DNA from: Platynereis dumerilii
Lineage: Eukaryota > Annelida > Polychaeta > Phyllodocida > Nereididae
Direction of reading: 5' to 3'
NCBI GenBank assembly: GCA_026936325.1
Contig: JAPTHN010000001.1
Location: 72,472,380 to 72,536,379, forward strand
DNA: 64,000 nt
Positions 32,880 through 45,719 of the stretch are shown here, one piece after another (position 1 is the stretch's first letter; each line of letters starts with the position of its first letter). The notes below the pieces were generated by a model, which worked only from the letters and a program-made list of their open reading frames with translations, was not told the DNA's origin and did not search any database. The position numbers and the translations under genes were made by a program.

Positions 32880-34088
32880 CTATGGGACTATCATTGTGAC
32901 CAATCATAACAAAGCGAATACTTGCTCAATCTTCACCAAATTATAGTTGCAACACATCAAGACACATTGGTTACTATTACCATTATGCAAATGAAAAATT
33001 GTATAAGAATTGATATTGTGCTTAATAATGCTTATATTTCCACTAATCCATTACTTTACCTCACTATTCTACTACATTTCTACAACATAATTTACAAGCC
33101 TATCCTTTAGTTATGCAAACAGAGAGGAAAAATGCATTTTGTGACTCAGGGTAGCTGATGAAGTTTTGCCTTCTCTACATTCAACATGGGAATCAAAGAG
33201 GCTGTTTGATTTGTCCTAATCAAGAGAAGGCCATTTGATTTGTCATAACTGATTTTAGAGTAAAAATCAAATGCATAATAATACGGGCATTATAATAACA
33301 CACTGTCATGAGGTGCCCCTGATTAAGCAAGTATTTGTTATGACTTGTCACAATGATAGCTCCAGAGTTACAGCAGACAAACTTCAAGTGCTTAGGCCTA
33401 CATCTGGCTGTTTTCAGAGTGTCATTGATGTCATTGAAGGTATTGCTCCAATCTTCACCATTGACGCTGGAGGTTTTTTCACCGACACATAGGGCAATTA
33501 GTGACAAGTGTATGTAATCAGTGATGTGTATCACTGCATTGCTGAACATAGGAGAGGTGCTGACTGCAAGTGGACCGTTGTTACTTTGCCACTTCTTTTT
33601 CCAGCCTTGGCAGTTAAGAACATATGCTGTCATGTGTTGCCACCTAGTGAATAGTGTGCTATTCCGTGAGCTCCTGCGAGCGGTCCACATCATTTCAGTC
33701 TGAGGAACTCACACAATATTGTCTGTAAGAAACCGGGGCTGTTTCTGAGTGTGCTGATGGCCTTGTCTAGTTCGTTAGAGAATGTGATTGCAGAGTGTGA
33801 CTCTGGTATACATCAATGTTGAATAGAAATTTTTTGAATGTGCAATGAAATTGGAACTATTTCTTGGGGCAGCGATGCTGTAGCATACAAAATCAACTTT
33901 TGTGCCAGGTGGCAGCATCATGCAGTTCTCATTTTCACTAGACTGGGAGAGGTGGCTTATGAGTCAGAAGCAGAGCTTTAAATGTGTCATATATTGTGCA
34001 CCAGCAACGTTTGTTGGAAATCTCATATATCTGCTTCCAACCAATTTATAACAACTATCCTACAACACCTTTGAGTCTAAAACATATG
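32880..34088. other. No supported gene
   Basis: A minus-strand open frame of 157 codons (33693-33220) has no recognisable motif and mixed composition. The sequence around 33680-33800 is likewise anonymous. Confidence 0.35.
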
Positions 34089-35050
34089 TAGGGGGAACGG
34101 GGGCACATTGGGACGCGGGGCACTATGGGACAGTGGGGTTTTCTTGGATCCTGGCAAGGTATATGATATGGTAGTGCCATCATATCTTGTAATTTCACAT
34201 CCTGATGTTTCCATGGTTTTATAGACATATTACAGCCACATGCAGAAGTATGGCGAGGAAAAGTTTGTTTTTGCTACTACTGAAGTAAATATGGACAGGT
34301 TCAATTCAAACCATTGTTGGACAAACCATGAACAATGATGCTTTCTCAGTGCTTTTATGAATTTTATATATCCTAACGAACAGTTATGAATTGCTATCCG
34401 TATAAACACACTCACTGGTGTCCGAGAAATTAGCATTTTGGTGTAAAAGTCATATCGGGACTCATTGGGACAGTGAATTTGGGGCACATTGGGACGCACT
34501 TAATATGGCAGAATTTAAGTGTCCAAGGCAACTGAATGACCTGGGACAGCACACAACAGGTGTTCAGGCCACAGTGAATAGAGGTATAGTGGATTACCAT
34601 GCTCTGTGAACAAATTTGTCGCAAAGCACTGTGTGTTACTTACATAGATGTCCGCACCCAGGGCATTTTATGTTAAATGTTTAAAACTGTTTAAAGTCAT
34701 TAACTATTGGCACTACAAGGTGTTAATGCACTGTGTATTGTCTTACGCACTACTTATATGTGATATCTATTGCACATGGAGTGTTAAAATGATTTTTCAA
34801 TTGATGTCCCAATGTGCCCCGGCTGATGTCCCAATGTGCCCCGCAGGGCACATTGGGACAGTCATTTTTTCGACTCACATTTTGCTCTCTGGCTGCAAAA
34901 GGGTATGTGAAGTCTAGTTTATTATGCCTTGCATTTAAAGCTCAATGGTATTGGTGATATTCATGCAAACTTCTGAGTTCTTCAGTGCTTTCAGCATTGA
35001 GCAAAATTAGTAGACGTTAAAAGCGTCCCAATGTGCCCCCGTTCCCCCTA
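34089..35050. mobile_element. TIR element E4 (TAGGGGGAACGGGGG type), 962 bp
   Basis: Perfect 28-bp terminal inverted repeats: the left starts TAGGGGGAACGGGGGCACAT, the right ends ...ATGTGCCCCCGTTCCCCCTA. GGGGCACATTGGGAC recurs forward at about 34481-34497 and 34853, and inverted at 34806 and 34827. No ORF of note. A solo right-end fragment of the same family is at 43478-43650. Confidence 0.88.
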
Positions 35051-35618
35051 TACATGAATATCATATATAAATTATTTTTTCTGTTAGCGGTTTCGGTTGC
35101 TATGCAATCTATCTTGCTAATGTCTCTTTTGTATAAGATCAGCAACTGTCATTCTAATCCTCCATGTTTTACTCATTATTACAGTTCTGTGAAACTGTGA
35201 AATTGTTGTCCCCCAAATAACTTGAAGGCTCAACACCCAGAGATAAATCAGTGAGGTCATTGGTGAGACTATTAATCATTAGCAAATTCATGGAATGTAT
35301 AGACTCTGAGTCATTCACACATTTATGAGTAATAGAAAGCATTAGCATTTAACATGGCAGGTCATTGACATCATCGACAGCCTGGAAGAGCAGTGCATAC
35401 ATATATAATCATGCTTCAATGACATGACAGTTCAGATAATATTGTTAATTTTATAAAAACAGAAAAAAAACATTTTTGTTGTTAGAAATTTTATTGAATT
35501 GACATAAGAGAAAAGAAAATGTCGGGCAATTTCATATTTTCTCGTCGTGGATATTGGTATTTTTGGAATATCGAGTGATTCGTGGGTTTCTCATTGTGGA
35601 AACCAGCTGAAGGGCTCC
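35051..35618. other. Flank duplicated at the second actin locus; no gene
   Basis: From about 35480 the sequence aligns with 47160-47283 next to the second actin gene, including AGCTGAAGGGCTCC. Bases 35051-35480 show nothing. Confidence 0.5.
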
Positions 35619-35621
35619 TTA

Positions 35622-36469
35622 TGCTACAGTCTCACGGCACGTTACGGAGCACTTTAGGTGTCGGCGGGATGGTATTTCCTGGTAATTTGGATGAATTTGG
35701 GTGATCCCGCCGACGACTTTTCACATCCCTCAGGGGTACTTTTTGTTTCCCTCAGGGGTTCCTAGAAATGGAATAACTGCGCCGTGGATGTCGAAAAAGT
35801 TTCAACATGTTGAAATTTTTTTTCCATGACGCCGGAACAGAGCCCAAAATTTTCTTGATTTTTGGATGTCCGGCGGGGTTTTTTTCAGTGAGAACGATTC
35901 AAAAACATCTCCGGCGGGATATTAGGACATCCCCTGCCCCTGAGGGGACCTCTCCTGCCCCTGCGGGGACCTCTCCTGCCCCTGCGGGGACCTCTCCTGC
36001 CCCTGCGGGATATTTTTACTTTCCCTGCGGGACATTTGCAGCCTCGCCGGCAGTTTTTGACATTCCGCCGACGGTCTTTTGACATCCTGCCGAAGATTTT
36101 TGACATCCCCACAGGCATTTAGATCTTTTCCACAGGGATATGATCTTGTCTCCGTCGATTTACGATCTTATCACGCCGATTTACGATCTTATCCCGCCGA
36201 TTTACGATCTTATCCGGCCGTGATATGCTTTTAATTAATTATATCCCTATCAGCATGCCTCGGCGGTCAAACGTCGGCCCGAAGCTGGTCCGATGCTACT
36301 GACATCGGACTGACGCTGGGCCGACGTTGGACCGCCGAGGCATGCTGACAGGGATAATCGTTTTATAAACATTGTGTGTCGCCGGGTTGGTCATTTTTTT
36401 CCTAGAATTCATCTCAAGCTATCCCTCAGGGATAAAAAGTTCTCCGTAACGTGCCGTGAGAACTGGGCA
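35622..36469. mobile_element. 848-bp TIR element with TTA target duplication (Harbinger-like MITE)
   Basis: Flanked by TTA at 35619-35621 and 36470-36472. The ends share CTCACGGCACGTTACGGAG in inverted orientation within imperfect 28-bp TIRs. The paralogous empty site near 47283 lacks the whole segment, which fixes the boundaries. A 3-bp TWA duplication fits PIF/Harbinger. Inside are a 21-bp repeat (CCTGCCCCTGCGGGGACCTCT) block at about 35930-36010, a CCGATTTACGATCTTATCC repeat at 36155-36215, and a nested 109-bp palindrome. Confidence 0.85.
36245..36353 (+). mobile_element. 109-bp palindromic MITE, copy 3
   Basis: CCCTATCAGCATGCCTCGGC ... CATGCTGACAGGG, flanked by AT on both sides. Same orientation as copy 1; nested in the 848-bp element. 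Confidence 0.88.
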
Positions 36470-36514
36470 TTACTCAGACTAGTCTCAGAAAACTCACAAA
36501 AGTAACTTTTCATA

Positions 36515-37498
36515 AACTGAGCCAAATAAAAAAACGCAAAACTATTCCCAGGGCTTTATTTTTCTTTATTTGTTGCAGATGGGTTATTTATTGCATGCTT
36601 GTGTGTAATCAGGTATCAAAGGACTCAGTAACAAAAAATCATGCAAGTGTGATTGTTATTTGCATGTCCGTGGCCAAGTTTATCACATTGGGGTATTGAT
36701 AAAAAAGGCCATACAATTCACTTCAGTTGTAATCACTTAACATGCTGAAATTTTGTTTTTTCAGAAGTCATGTCAGAGTTTGTCACACACTATGATATAC
36801 CAGTGAAACAATGCAGCTGTGGAAACAGGTCCTAAAACAGCCTGAAAGTGGTAAAAAGCTTAGGGTCCATCAAAAAGACTTTACACAACCTGTATAGCAG
36901 CCATAGGACAAGCAGCAGTACCAAGTGTACCCTCCTCGTGACTTTTATTGCGGGGGCTAATGTAAGGTTGTGAGAATGGCACAAGGAGTGCACACCGGAA
37001 CACACAATGTCTATTTTTACATGTGAAGCGGTTATAGAGATTGTCTTAGGTCTTTCTGATAGACCGTACAACTTTTTGATGCCACAGCGATGGTACAGGC
37101 ACTTTGAGGACTTGTTTCCATTGCTTCATTGCTGCATTGGAATATCATTGTGTGTGACAAACTCTGGTCTGACTTCCCGAAAACCTAAATTTTTAACAAG
37201 TTAGATGGCACTTATTGAAGTGAATTGTGGCCTTTTTCATCATTTTCTTCAAGCTTTCACATGAAATCATTAGATTTGCCCTATGGGGTGCCCTATACCC
37301 CCTTCCAGTGGTCATACCCCAATGTGACAAACCTAGCAACAGACACACAAGATATGGTCACAATTGAGTTATTTTAAGCAACTGCATGGGTTCTTTGACA
37401 ACTGGTTATACATATACATAAACTCAAAAGCCCATCTGAAACTCATACACAAAAATACAACCTTAGGAATAGTTTTGTGTTTTTTATTTGGTTCAGTT
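36515..37498. mobile_element. 984-bp TA-flanked TIR element (Tc1/mariner-like MITE)
   Basis: AACTGAGCCAAATAAAAAAA at the left is the inverse of TTTTTTATTTGGTTCAGTT at the right; TA precedes and follows. Further inside, AATTCACTTCA and its inverse, and ACATTGGGGTAT and its inverse, extend the pairing over about 200 bp per arm. It is absent from the paralogous site near 47320-47335. Confidence 0.82.
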
Positions 37499-38073
37499 TA
37501 GTAATTCTCAGCTGAGAAAAGGCATAGTATTACATAAATGTATAGTAAAAGTTGTCGGATAACACTTCGATTCTTGGTCCAATAAAAGCATTCTTCTAGT
37601 ACAACATAATCAGAACATGTTTACACATCTAATATATGATGCCATTATCAGCAGTTATATGTGCTCGATCAGTCTAATATACGACACATTTATCAGTGAT
37701 TTAATATTTTGCTCGATCCTTTTACATAAAAAACCCATGCTAGGTGGTGCTCTGTGAATGCTTATTAATCTGTATCAGCATTTATGTGTACAAGTATAAA
37801 ACTACAAAGATTTTTAGAGAACGGGGCGGGCCACAAAATTTATACTACTTGGCAGATTTTGAAATTGGCAGACTGAACGATTTTTACTATAAATAGAAGT
37901 GTTTTCATGCAGATTGGCTAATATTATCTCCAATAATAAATGACCAATAGATACGAAAGATAGTCTTTTAATCTGTGCATATTTGTAATATTCTTTTGCT
38001 TGTGCTTTTGAAAATGTCTAAGGATAAAGTTCGGAGACAATTTTGCAGCTTCACCCTGTAAGTTATTTATAAT

Positions 38074-40640
38074 ATGATTCTTGAACTTGAACTTGAACTT
38101 TATTTGTACCAAAATGAATACATAAATATAATATAATCATAAGGCACAGCAGGGCCAATAGTTTTGACAAAAACTGCGAGTGACTCCTGCTTAGTACTAC
38201 AAAAACAGCATCTAATTAAGCTTTTAGATAATTACAATCTTATAACACTGATTACATTCTCTGAATTACATGACCATACATTTAAAACACTATAAAAAAA
38301 AAATAGAAATTTTATCTATCATAAATCTAAAAATAGAAAAAGACAATTTACGTGAATATACAATCTCGAATCTTGTGACAAGGATTACATTTTCTGAGTA
38401 CATGACCATACAATTAATACATTAGATAAGAATTAAAAATTTTATCTATCATTAATCTGAAAAATAGAAGTAGACAATTTGCGTAGAATGCTGATGGAGG
38501 TAATAGAGTCAGTTATGGCATAAATCGATTGCAAATGTAACAGTTCCTTATGGTACATGGCAAGGAATATTTATTGATGAAAAAGGTTTTTAATTTAGAC
38601 GTAAAGATATGAATAGAGGCTGTACGATGAGACTTAATGTCCTCAGGTAAGCTGTTCCAGGATTGAGCAATTTTGTAGTTAAGGCATTGTTTACCAATTT
38701 GGGATTGAACTGAGTTTATGTGGATGTTTGCTCTTCCACGGGTGGAATGATGATGAGTTGTTTCGTTTGCTTTCAAAGTATCTTTAAAATATGATGGTAA
38801 GTAATTGTTCAGGGCTCTGTAATATAAAAGACAAGATCTGAACTGGTATAAGTCGGCTAGTTTTAAGCTTTTGTATTTATGAAATGAATGAGTGGTGTGA
38901 GAATTGTATCTTTTTTTGTCAATGATTCTCATGACCTTTTTTTGTAAAACTTGGATTCTATTAATTGTTGAGTTAGGTGAATTTCCCCAAGCTATTAAGC
39001 TGTAGTTTAAATACGGTACCACCAGTGAGTTGTAAATAGTGAATAATATATTGGAAGGAAGTTCATGTTTAAGTTTATTCATAATGCCAGCTATCCGAGA
39101 AATTTTATTGGCTGTTCCATCAATATGGTTTTTCCAGTTTAGCGTGTCAGTAAGAATAACACCAAGAAATTTAATTTGGTGAACTCTTTCAATTTGAGAT
39201 CCATTAAGGTAAAAGTCTAAATTAGCCTCATTTACTGAGCTCCTTGGTGTATGAAAGATCATGAATTTAGTTTTCGAGACATTGATAGATAATTTGTTTG
39301 CGGAGAACCAGTCACTTATTTCTTTAAGTTGATCATTGATATTCTGGTTAATGGAGGGAGTTATGGATTTTTCGAAGGGAAATATAATGTTCGTATCATC
39401 TGCAAATATTATAAATTGCGCATTGGATGCTGTTTGAGCGATATCATTGATGTATAATATAAACAATAGCGGTCCCAGTATGGAGCCCTGCGGTACTCCA
39501 GTGGAAATGTGTAGTGTATCAGATCTAATCTGTTTAAAATAAGTGAATTGTTTTCTGCCATATAAGTAACTTGAAAACCATTTGTGGGCTATTCCACGAA
39601 TTCCATAGTGATATAACTTGTCTAGAAGTGTATGGTGATTTAACGTGTCAAACGCCTTACTTAGATCAAGAAAGAGTCCTAGGGCTTTATGTTTTTTGTT
39701 TAAAGTCCCTGAAATCAGATCTTGTAATTTTAATATGGCTAAGTCCGTGGATAAATTTTCCCTGAAGCCGAATTGACAGGGAGTTAATAGATCATTTGTT
39801 TTTAGATAATTTTGTAATCTATTGTAGACTAGTCGTTCCAGTATCTTAGAGAACGTAGGCAAGAGAGAAACAGGTCTATAATTTGTAAAAGAACTTTTTG
39901 GTCCATTTTTATGTATTGGGATAACTTTAGCCAGTTTCATTTGGTCAGGGAAAATTCCATTCCTAAGACTAAGGTTACATATATGAGTCAACGGTCTCAG
40001 AATTGGCTGAAAAGTTGATTTTAACATTTTTGGACTAATCTCATCATATCCGTAAGAAGATTTTGATTTGAATTTTTGAATAATTTTTGCAATTTCTTCA
40101 GCCGAAGTTGGCCTAAGAAAGAGAGAACCCACTAGATTTAAATTAGGTAGAAAAGTACTCGGCTGCCTAGAGCATGGGGTTATTTTGTTTGATAAATTTG
40201 GTCCAACATTTGTGAAATATTCATTGAAAGAGTTAGCTATTTCATTTGCATTTGTTAGTGTCACATTATCATTTGTAATAAAATGATTAGTCACATCGTT
40301 TTTGTTATTATTCTTATTTAGTAAATTATTTATTTGCTTCCAAGTAGCTTTTATGTCTTTTTCGCAACTTTTAAATGAATTTGTCCAATGAAGTTGTTTT
40401 GCTGCTCTTATTAATTTATTAAGGCAATTTCTGTATCTCTTGTATTTAATTTCCTCTTCCTGACGCCTTACTAGGTCTCTGGTTTTTTTTAGTTTTATAG
40501 ATAATTTGTATCGCTGTTTCATTGAGGTAATGATGCCTTTAGTGATCCATGGTTTAATTTTATGAAATTTCCTGTTAAACTTAGAAGTTCTCAAATCCCT
40601 ATAAATACACCCAGAGCATCTACTCTGCTGAAGTGTATAA
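38074..40640 (-). mobile_element. 5'-truncated LINE, about 2.5 kb, open RT frame of 693 codons
   Basis: The minus-strand frame 40594-38513 carries the fingers/palm region with KVIPIHKNGPKSSFTNYRPV, motif A LFLDLSKAFDTLNHHTLL, motif [20 protein letters not shown], motif C IIFADDTNII, then KFLGVILTDTLNWKNHI and a C-terminal tail ending CYICNRFMP. The first codon in frame is TTG; endonuclease and ORF1 are missing. The 3' tail is (TTCAAG)n at 38075-38095. The empty site is preserved at about 47915 next to the second actin, so this insertion is younger than that duplication. The intact frame also argues for recent arrival. CR1/jockey group; clade not resolved. Confidence 0.88.
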
Positions 40641-40889
40641 ATATTGCTCCTCCTTGTTTACATTTGATATAATACTCTTAAATTAATATTGATTTATATA
40701 ATTATATAGCCAATAACAGTCTGAGTCAGATAATAAAAAATATATTGATACAATATCAACCAGAATTAACAACAAAATATTTGTTCATAGGGATCCCATC
40801 TGAATTGGAAATTGGGAAGGGTGCCTTTAAAAAACATTATATTTACATATACATTGTATCTGGAATACAAAACTAAAACTGAACTTTAT

Positions 40890-41086
40890 CTAAAAGCATC
40901 TGTGAATAATTGAGGGGCCAGATTCATCATATTCTTTCTTCGAGACCCACATCTGTTGGAAACTTGCCAGGGATCCCAAAATGGAGCCGCCAATCCAGAC
41001 AGAATACTTCCTCTCAGGGGAGGCAATGACTTTGACATCAAGTGGTGCTAGGTAATTCAATTCTTTTTTCAGCCTGTCCGCAAGAC
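40890..41086 (-). CDS. Actin-like A exon 5
   Basis: Residues 326-390: [20 protein letters not shown] ... [16 protein letters not shown] then TAG. Confidence 0.93.
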
Positions 41087-44000
41087 CTACCAAAATAATT
41101 TGTAAATTATATTCTGAATCAGATGAAAAGCTTTAAAAAACATTTCCAATGTAGACAACCAAAAAGTCAATTTCTTCAAGATTAACTTAAGAAATGAATC
41201 AATCAAAAAGCCTGAAGAGGGGAACCTCTTTAAATTAATACAAAACTGTCTGATGTTGATAAATTAAACTTCATCTTATAATCATGAAATTATGGACAAC
41301 ATGTTGTTAAAATCATTATTATGTAATTAGCATAACTACAGAGAGTCAGTTCTCCATCAGATAGCAATTTCAGTAAATCATCATCGGAACACAAGAAAAG
41401 TTTCCACATACCCGGATACATAGTAGATCCTCCGGAGAGCACAACATTTTGGTAGAGGTCCTTTCTCAAGTCCACATCACACATCATGATGGCATCGTTA
41501 GTGAAATGATGTATACCTTGTTGCTCTACTCCTGAAAATACATAATAATGAAATAACAAATAGTACCTGGTAGCAATTGTGCTCAACAGACACATTTCAA
41601 AAGTGGTGATATAGAATAGTTTATGTGGTAGTTGTTCTTGTATAAATTACACTGTGATATTCATTGACAAGGAAAGCAGAAGGCAGGACAAAAATGCATT
41701 GTATCTTCTTTGGAAGAATTGTCATTATGTTGCTGTTAGAAAACCTGTCTATAACTGCCCATATCAACAATTGTACACAATCTGCCTATTTGCCATGGAT
41801 ATTGGGAATATTACAGGGTCTTTGGGCAAAATATAAGTCGTTGGCATTGTGACTCCTTTGGTCATGAGTTTTGCTGAGTAATTGGTTCTTTTCCAAATAT
41901 CTATGAGCACTTAGGGCAAAATATAAGTCGTCTCCCTTTGGGCACATGTCCAAATCACACATTATCACTCACTCTACCTATAGTGGATTTTGGCAACGAC
42001 TCAATGCATCAGTTAATCATTTTTAGCAGTGAAAGAAAATGGGTGAATTGAGCGAATGTTATATAATTATATGTAATGCCATATTATCACTCACTGTCTA
42101 GTTTCTATTTTTAGCATGGTGAGGGATAGTGAGAGAATAATTATTGGGCTATGGATACTTTGGGCCTAACTGCCACAATGTCACTCACTGACTATTACTA
42201 ATATCCGCAGATATCCCCAAAAGACTATGATTGATTTGGGTGTGGTCTTGTTGTAACATCCAAATCATTCATAGCCTTTGTGGATATTTGTGGGTGACTA
42301 TATTTTAATTCAATTAATTACTTCTTGTACACATTACATGTCACACGTATATAAACATCACAATGTGTGTACAATAAATGTAAGTTATAAATCTTTCTGG
42401 TTGCACAACTGCTTAAACATACTAGAAATGTAATTTGGATTATGAATTCAATTAATTTAGACAATTAAAAAGTTTGAATTGAGTTTCTGGTTTCTCCAAA
42501 TTGAAACTTTGGTGGTGTGCCTGGAGGTGGGGCAAGGGGAGCATGTAACCCCCTATACTGGCGCTGTGCCCCTAGCTACACCCATATGAACTTCCTTCCT
42601 TGGGGCAAAATAAGAATAGCGGGTGCCCCTTCAGAGAATCACATGCCCCTGGTGTCCCCCCTCGGTCAATCCTTGTAAAATAAAAGATCTTTGCTTTCAC
42701 TTGACCCCCCAGTTATGCCACTGTGTTACTTACCGACAAAACCTGGCTGAAACAAAGCCTCAGGAGCACGGAATCGTTCATTGCCAATGGTGATCATTTC
42801 TCCATCGGGGAGTTCATATGTCTTTTCAAAGCTGGAAGATCTAGCTGCGTCTTTGAGCTCTTTTTGAAAATCTTCAGCCACATAACAGAGTTTTTCTTTT
42901 ACATCTCGGACAATTTCCAGTTGAGCTGAGTTCCTCAATCGCACTCCGCGTTCCATGAGAATCCTGGCCAAGTAACGAGTGATGTCCCGTCCAGCAAGAT
43001 CAAGACGTTCAATAGCATGTGCAATAGCATATCCATCGTATATTGGCACACAATGAGTGACCCCATCGCCACTGTCTAAGACCAGGCCAGTGGTTCTTCC
43101 AGATGAATACAGGGACAGGACACCCTGGATGTTAACATACATGGCAGGCACTTCAAATTTTTCAAACATCACTTCGGTCATTTTCTCCCTGATAAAAATT
43201 AATTTTATCTTAATCCGGCTTTATTAAGCATTACATTTATTGTGCATTGTTAAAACAATTAAATTTATCACAGTCTATCTACAATCATCAGGTTCAGAGA
43301 AAACGATAGTAAGAAAAAGCTGTGAGTTGTCGAGGTAAGACTGAAATGAAACAAATAGCAAATAAGGTGTTTTTGCACTGACTATAGTCTTAGACACCTT
43401 ATACATTTAATATCTAGTGCATGTAGAGGGTTGTAATTACTTCTAATTGATTTCATGACAGTTATGATCACGTTACATTTCGCTGTCTGGCTGCAAAAGA
43501 GTTGGTGCAGTCTAATCTTTTATGCCTTGAATTTAAAAGCTCAATAGTATTGGTGATATTCATGCAAACTTCTGAGTTGCTCAGTGTTTTTAGCATTGAG
43601 TAAAATTAGTAAATGCGTAAAGCATCCCAATGTACCGCGGTTCCCCCTACATAGTTGATAGGCCCATACAAAACTATACAAACTTAGTTTTGAAAATTTT
43701 TGATTGTTTCTAAATGTAATGCTGTAATTAATTTAAGGTCACCTTTCGTCAATATCAGTTCAGGTCTCACCTGTATCTTTACATTGAAATATGAGTCATC
43801 AAGTATACCATAGAAAGTACTTAATAGATGCAGATGCAAATTATGTAAATAGGCTTACGTGCCTGGGTTTCATTTCATTTACCAATTCTAAATTATTAAT
43901 CTGCTGTAAATATTAATTGTCTTGTTTTTATATTATTTTAACTTATTTTATTTATACTTGATTTTTATTACTCAAAAACTGTTTTTACCATCCTAATTTA

Positions 44001-45168
44001 CCTGATTTTTCTGTTTTTAATTGTTTTCAATTGTTTTTTTCTTTCATATATTTTTGTTTGAGATATGTCATAAAATAGCTCCTTGGAGCTAATGTTACAT
44101 GTATATCAAACGTGACAATAAATAAACATTTGAATCTTGAATCTTGAATCTTGAATTAGGATTTGACCCCTCAAGGAACGCTTTTTGAAAATATCCATCA
44201 TCACTCATAATTCCATCATACATTTTTAGAAAGTAGTGTCTTTGTGACTAACCTGTTACTCTTAGGATTGAGTGGGGCCTCAGTGAGAAGCACAGGGTGT
44301 TCCTTGGGATCTGCTCTCAGCTCATTGAAAAAAGTGTGGTAAAAAATCTTCTCCATATCTTCCCAATTGTTCACAATGCCGTTTTCAATCGGATGACTGA
44401 TTCCCATCAATCCTCGATTTCTTGCAGCCTCGTCTCCAATATAAGTCTCAAACTCTAGATCTTTGACAAGCATCACTTTGACCCACCGCGACCGTCGTTC
44501 CATTCCTTCAGCTCCTGCTGCGTCATTCTGTTGAAGGATTTTCAAAGAAAAATTGTAGCCATAAAAACAGGAAAATTCTTTCAGGGGTCCCAAGGCTCTG
44601 CTGAAAATTATAAGTTCTGACGTGATAAATACAGTGCTATTGTTTTGTAAGTGTCATTAGCACCACCAACTCAAAATCATGATCACTCAGAGTCAAACAA
44701 TGTATTACCAAGGAATAGGAAAGTGGCTTGCACACTTTGGGTCAATTCTTAAGTGTCCAGTGCCAATAATTTCTGAGGTGAGTGTAAAAAAAGTCAGCCA
44801 TATTGGTATGGCAACCATACCCGGCTTCATAAGATGTTTCAGAAAATACGGATTTATCAAAAGGGGTTTCAAATTACATAGTTTCGAGCAAGAGGTCTAA
44901 GAAAAAGTTACCACATGGATAACTGGCCTATGGCAGCAAAGCATTCATGGTGACGTTGCTTTTTGATCCTTCGACGTCGGCTCTTCCTATCATTGTGAAG
45001 CAGAGCATCCTAATTCAGCAGAATGTGTTTTAATAGTTATACCTGAAATTCAGATTTTCCTACGACTGCAGGAAAGACAGCTTGTGGAGCATCTTCCCCA
45101 GCGAACCCCGCCTTCATCACGCCAGAACCAAGGTCCATGACGATCGGTACCGCATCTTCATTACTCAT
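40890..45168 (-). CDS. Divergent actin-family gene A, 5 coding exons, 390 aa
   Basis: Exons on the minus strand: 45043-45168, 44253-44527, 42734-43188, 41412-41531, 40890-41086; all junctions GT-AG and in frame. Actin hallmarks seen: [20 protein letters not shown] (phosphate loop 1), [40 protein letters not shown] (phosphate loop 2), [70 protein letters not shown] and the C-terminus HRCF. It differs from conventional actin (375 aa): the DNase I loop (about residues 38-75) is replaced by a longer unrelated basic stretch, and the residue aligned with methylated His73 is Asn (HPIENGI). Could be a lineage-specific actin-like protein; an ARP is less likely given the close C-terminal half. Confidence 0.93.
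41412..41531 (-). CDS. Actin-like A exon 4
   Basis: Residues 286-325: [20 protein letters not shown] then [19 protein letters not shown]; donor CCGG|GTATGT with the G shared. Confidence 0.92.
42734..43188 (-). CDS. Actin-like A exon 3
   Basis: Residues 134-285: central actin body including the second phosphate loop. Donor GTCG|GTAAGT. Confidence 0.93.
43478..43650 (+). mobile_element. Solo right-end fragment of an E4-type element, in actin A intron 2
   Basis: Aligns over about 170 bp with 34880-35050, ending CGGTTCCCCCTAC. The terminal CCCCC run is degraded relative to the intact copy, so this is an older remnant. Confidence 0.8.
44253..44527 (-). CDS. Actin-like A exon 2
   Basis: Residues 43-133 plus two bases; contains the rewritten D-loop, then [20 protein letters not shown] and [16 protein letters not shown]. 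Donor AACAG|GTTAGT. Confidence 0.92.
45043..45168 (-). CDS. Actin-like A exon 1
   Basis: Residues 1-42 from [16 protein letters not shown]; donor TTCAG|GTATAA. The ATG sits 5 nt after a good acceptor (GCTTCCCTAG), so the 5' UTR is spliced. Confidence 0.9.
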
Positions 45169-45518
45169 TGTGACTAGGGAAGCAACAGAAAGAAACCAAA
45201 ATCATAAACAGATTACATGCAAATCTATGGCTAGCAAAATAAAATTGACCCTTTGTGATTTAAGTCTCTGCAAAGTTAGATCCATGTTTCAAGTACATTG
45301 TATCATGCCGATAAATTGCGGTCATGTGTGTTATGAATGCCTATTTATGTTACGTACTTTAAAAGCAGAAGCACATCATTATCATGGGCAGATCCCAATG
45401 AAATTCAGTGTATCTTTTTAAGCACATATATTACACATTATTTTAAACGAGCATTAACAGACTAGATCTTTGAAGAAACAAAGGTTGATAACTCAGATGT
45501 AAAAATTTGACTACTTAC

Positions 45519-45560
45519 CACTTTGCTTGCAACAAATCAAATAAGGCAGTGTCAATTGGA
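45519..45560 (-). other. Probable 5' UTR exon of actin-like A
   Basis: A strong donor, AAAGTG|GTAAGTAG, lies at 45519 on the minus strand, 350 bp upstream of the acceptor GCTTCCCTAG that precedes the ATG. The right boundary is unknown; 45560 is nominal. Confidence 0.4.
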
Positions 45561-45719
45561 AGTAAAGAGGATGTCACAATATGCAGAGTAATACACATTT
45601 AATGATTTTTTTATTACTTGTCCTAGGTTGATGACCTACTCTTCAATAAAAGCATACGCTCAACAAAACAAAAAGAAGCAAGACAGATAATACTGTCTTC
45701 AGACGTGTTATCATTGTAC

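Noticed and set aside
33220-33693. 157-codon minus-strand open frame
   Set aside because: No recognisable domain, no splice context and not supported by composition.
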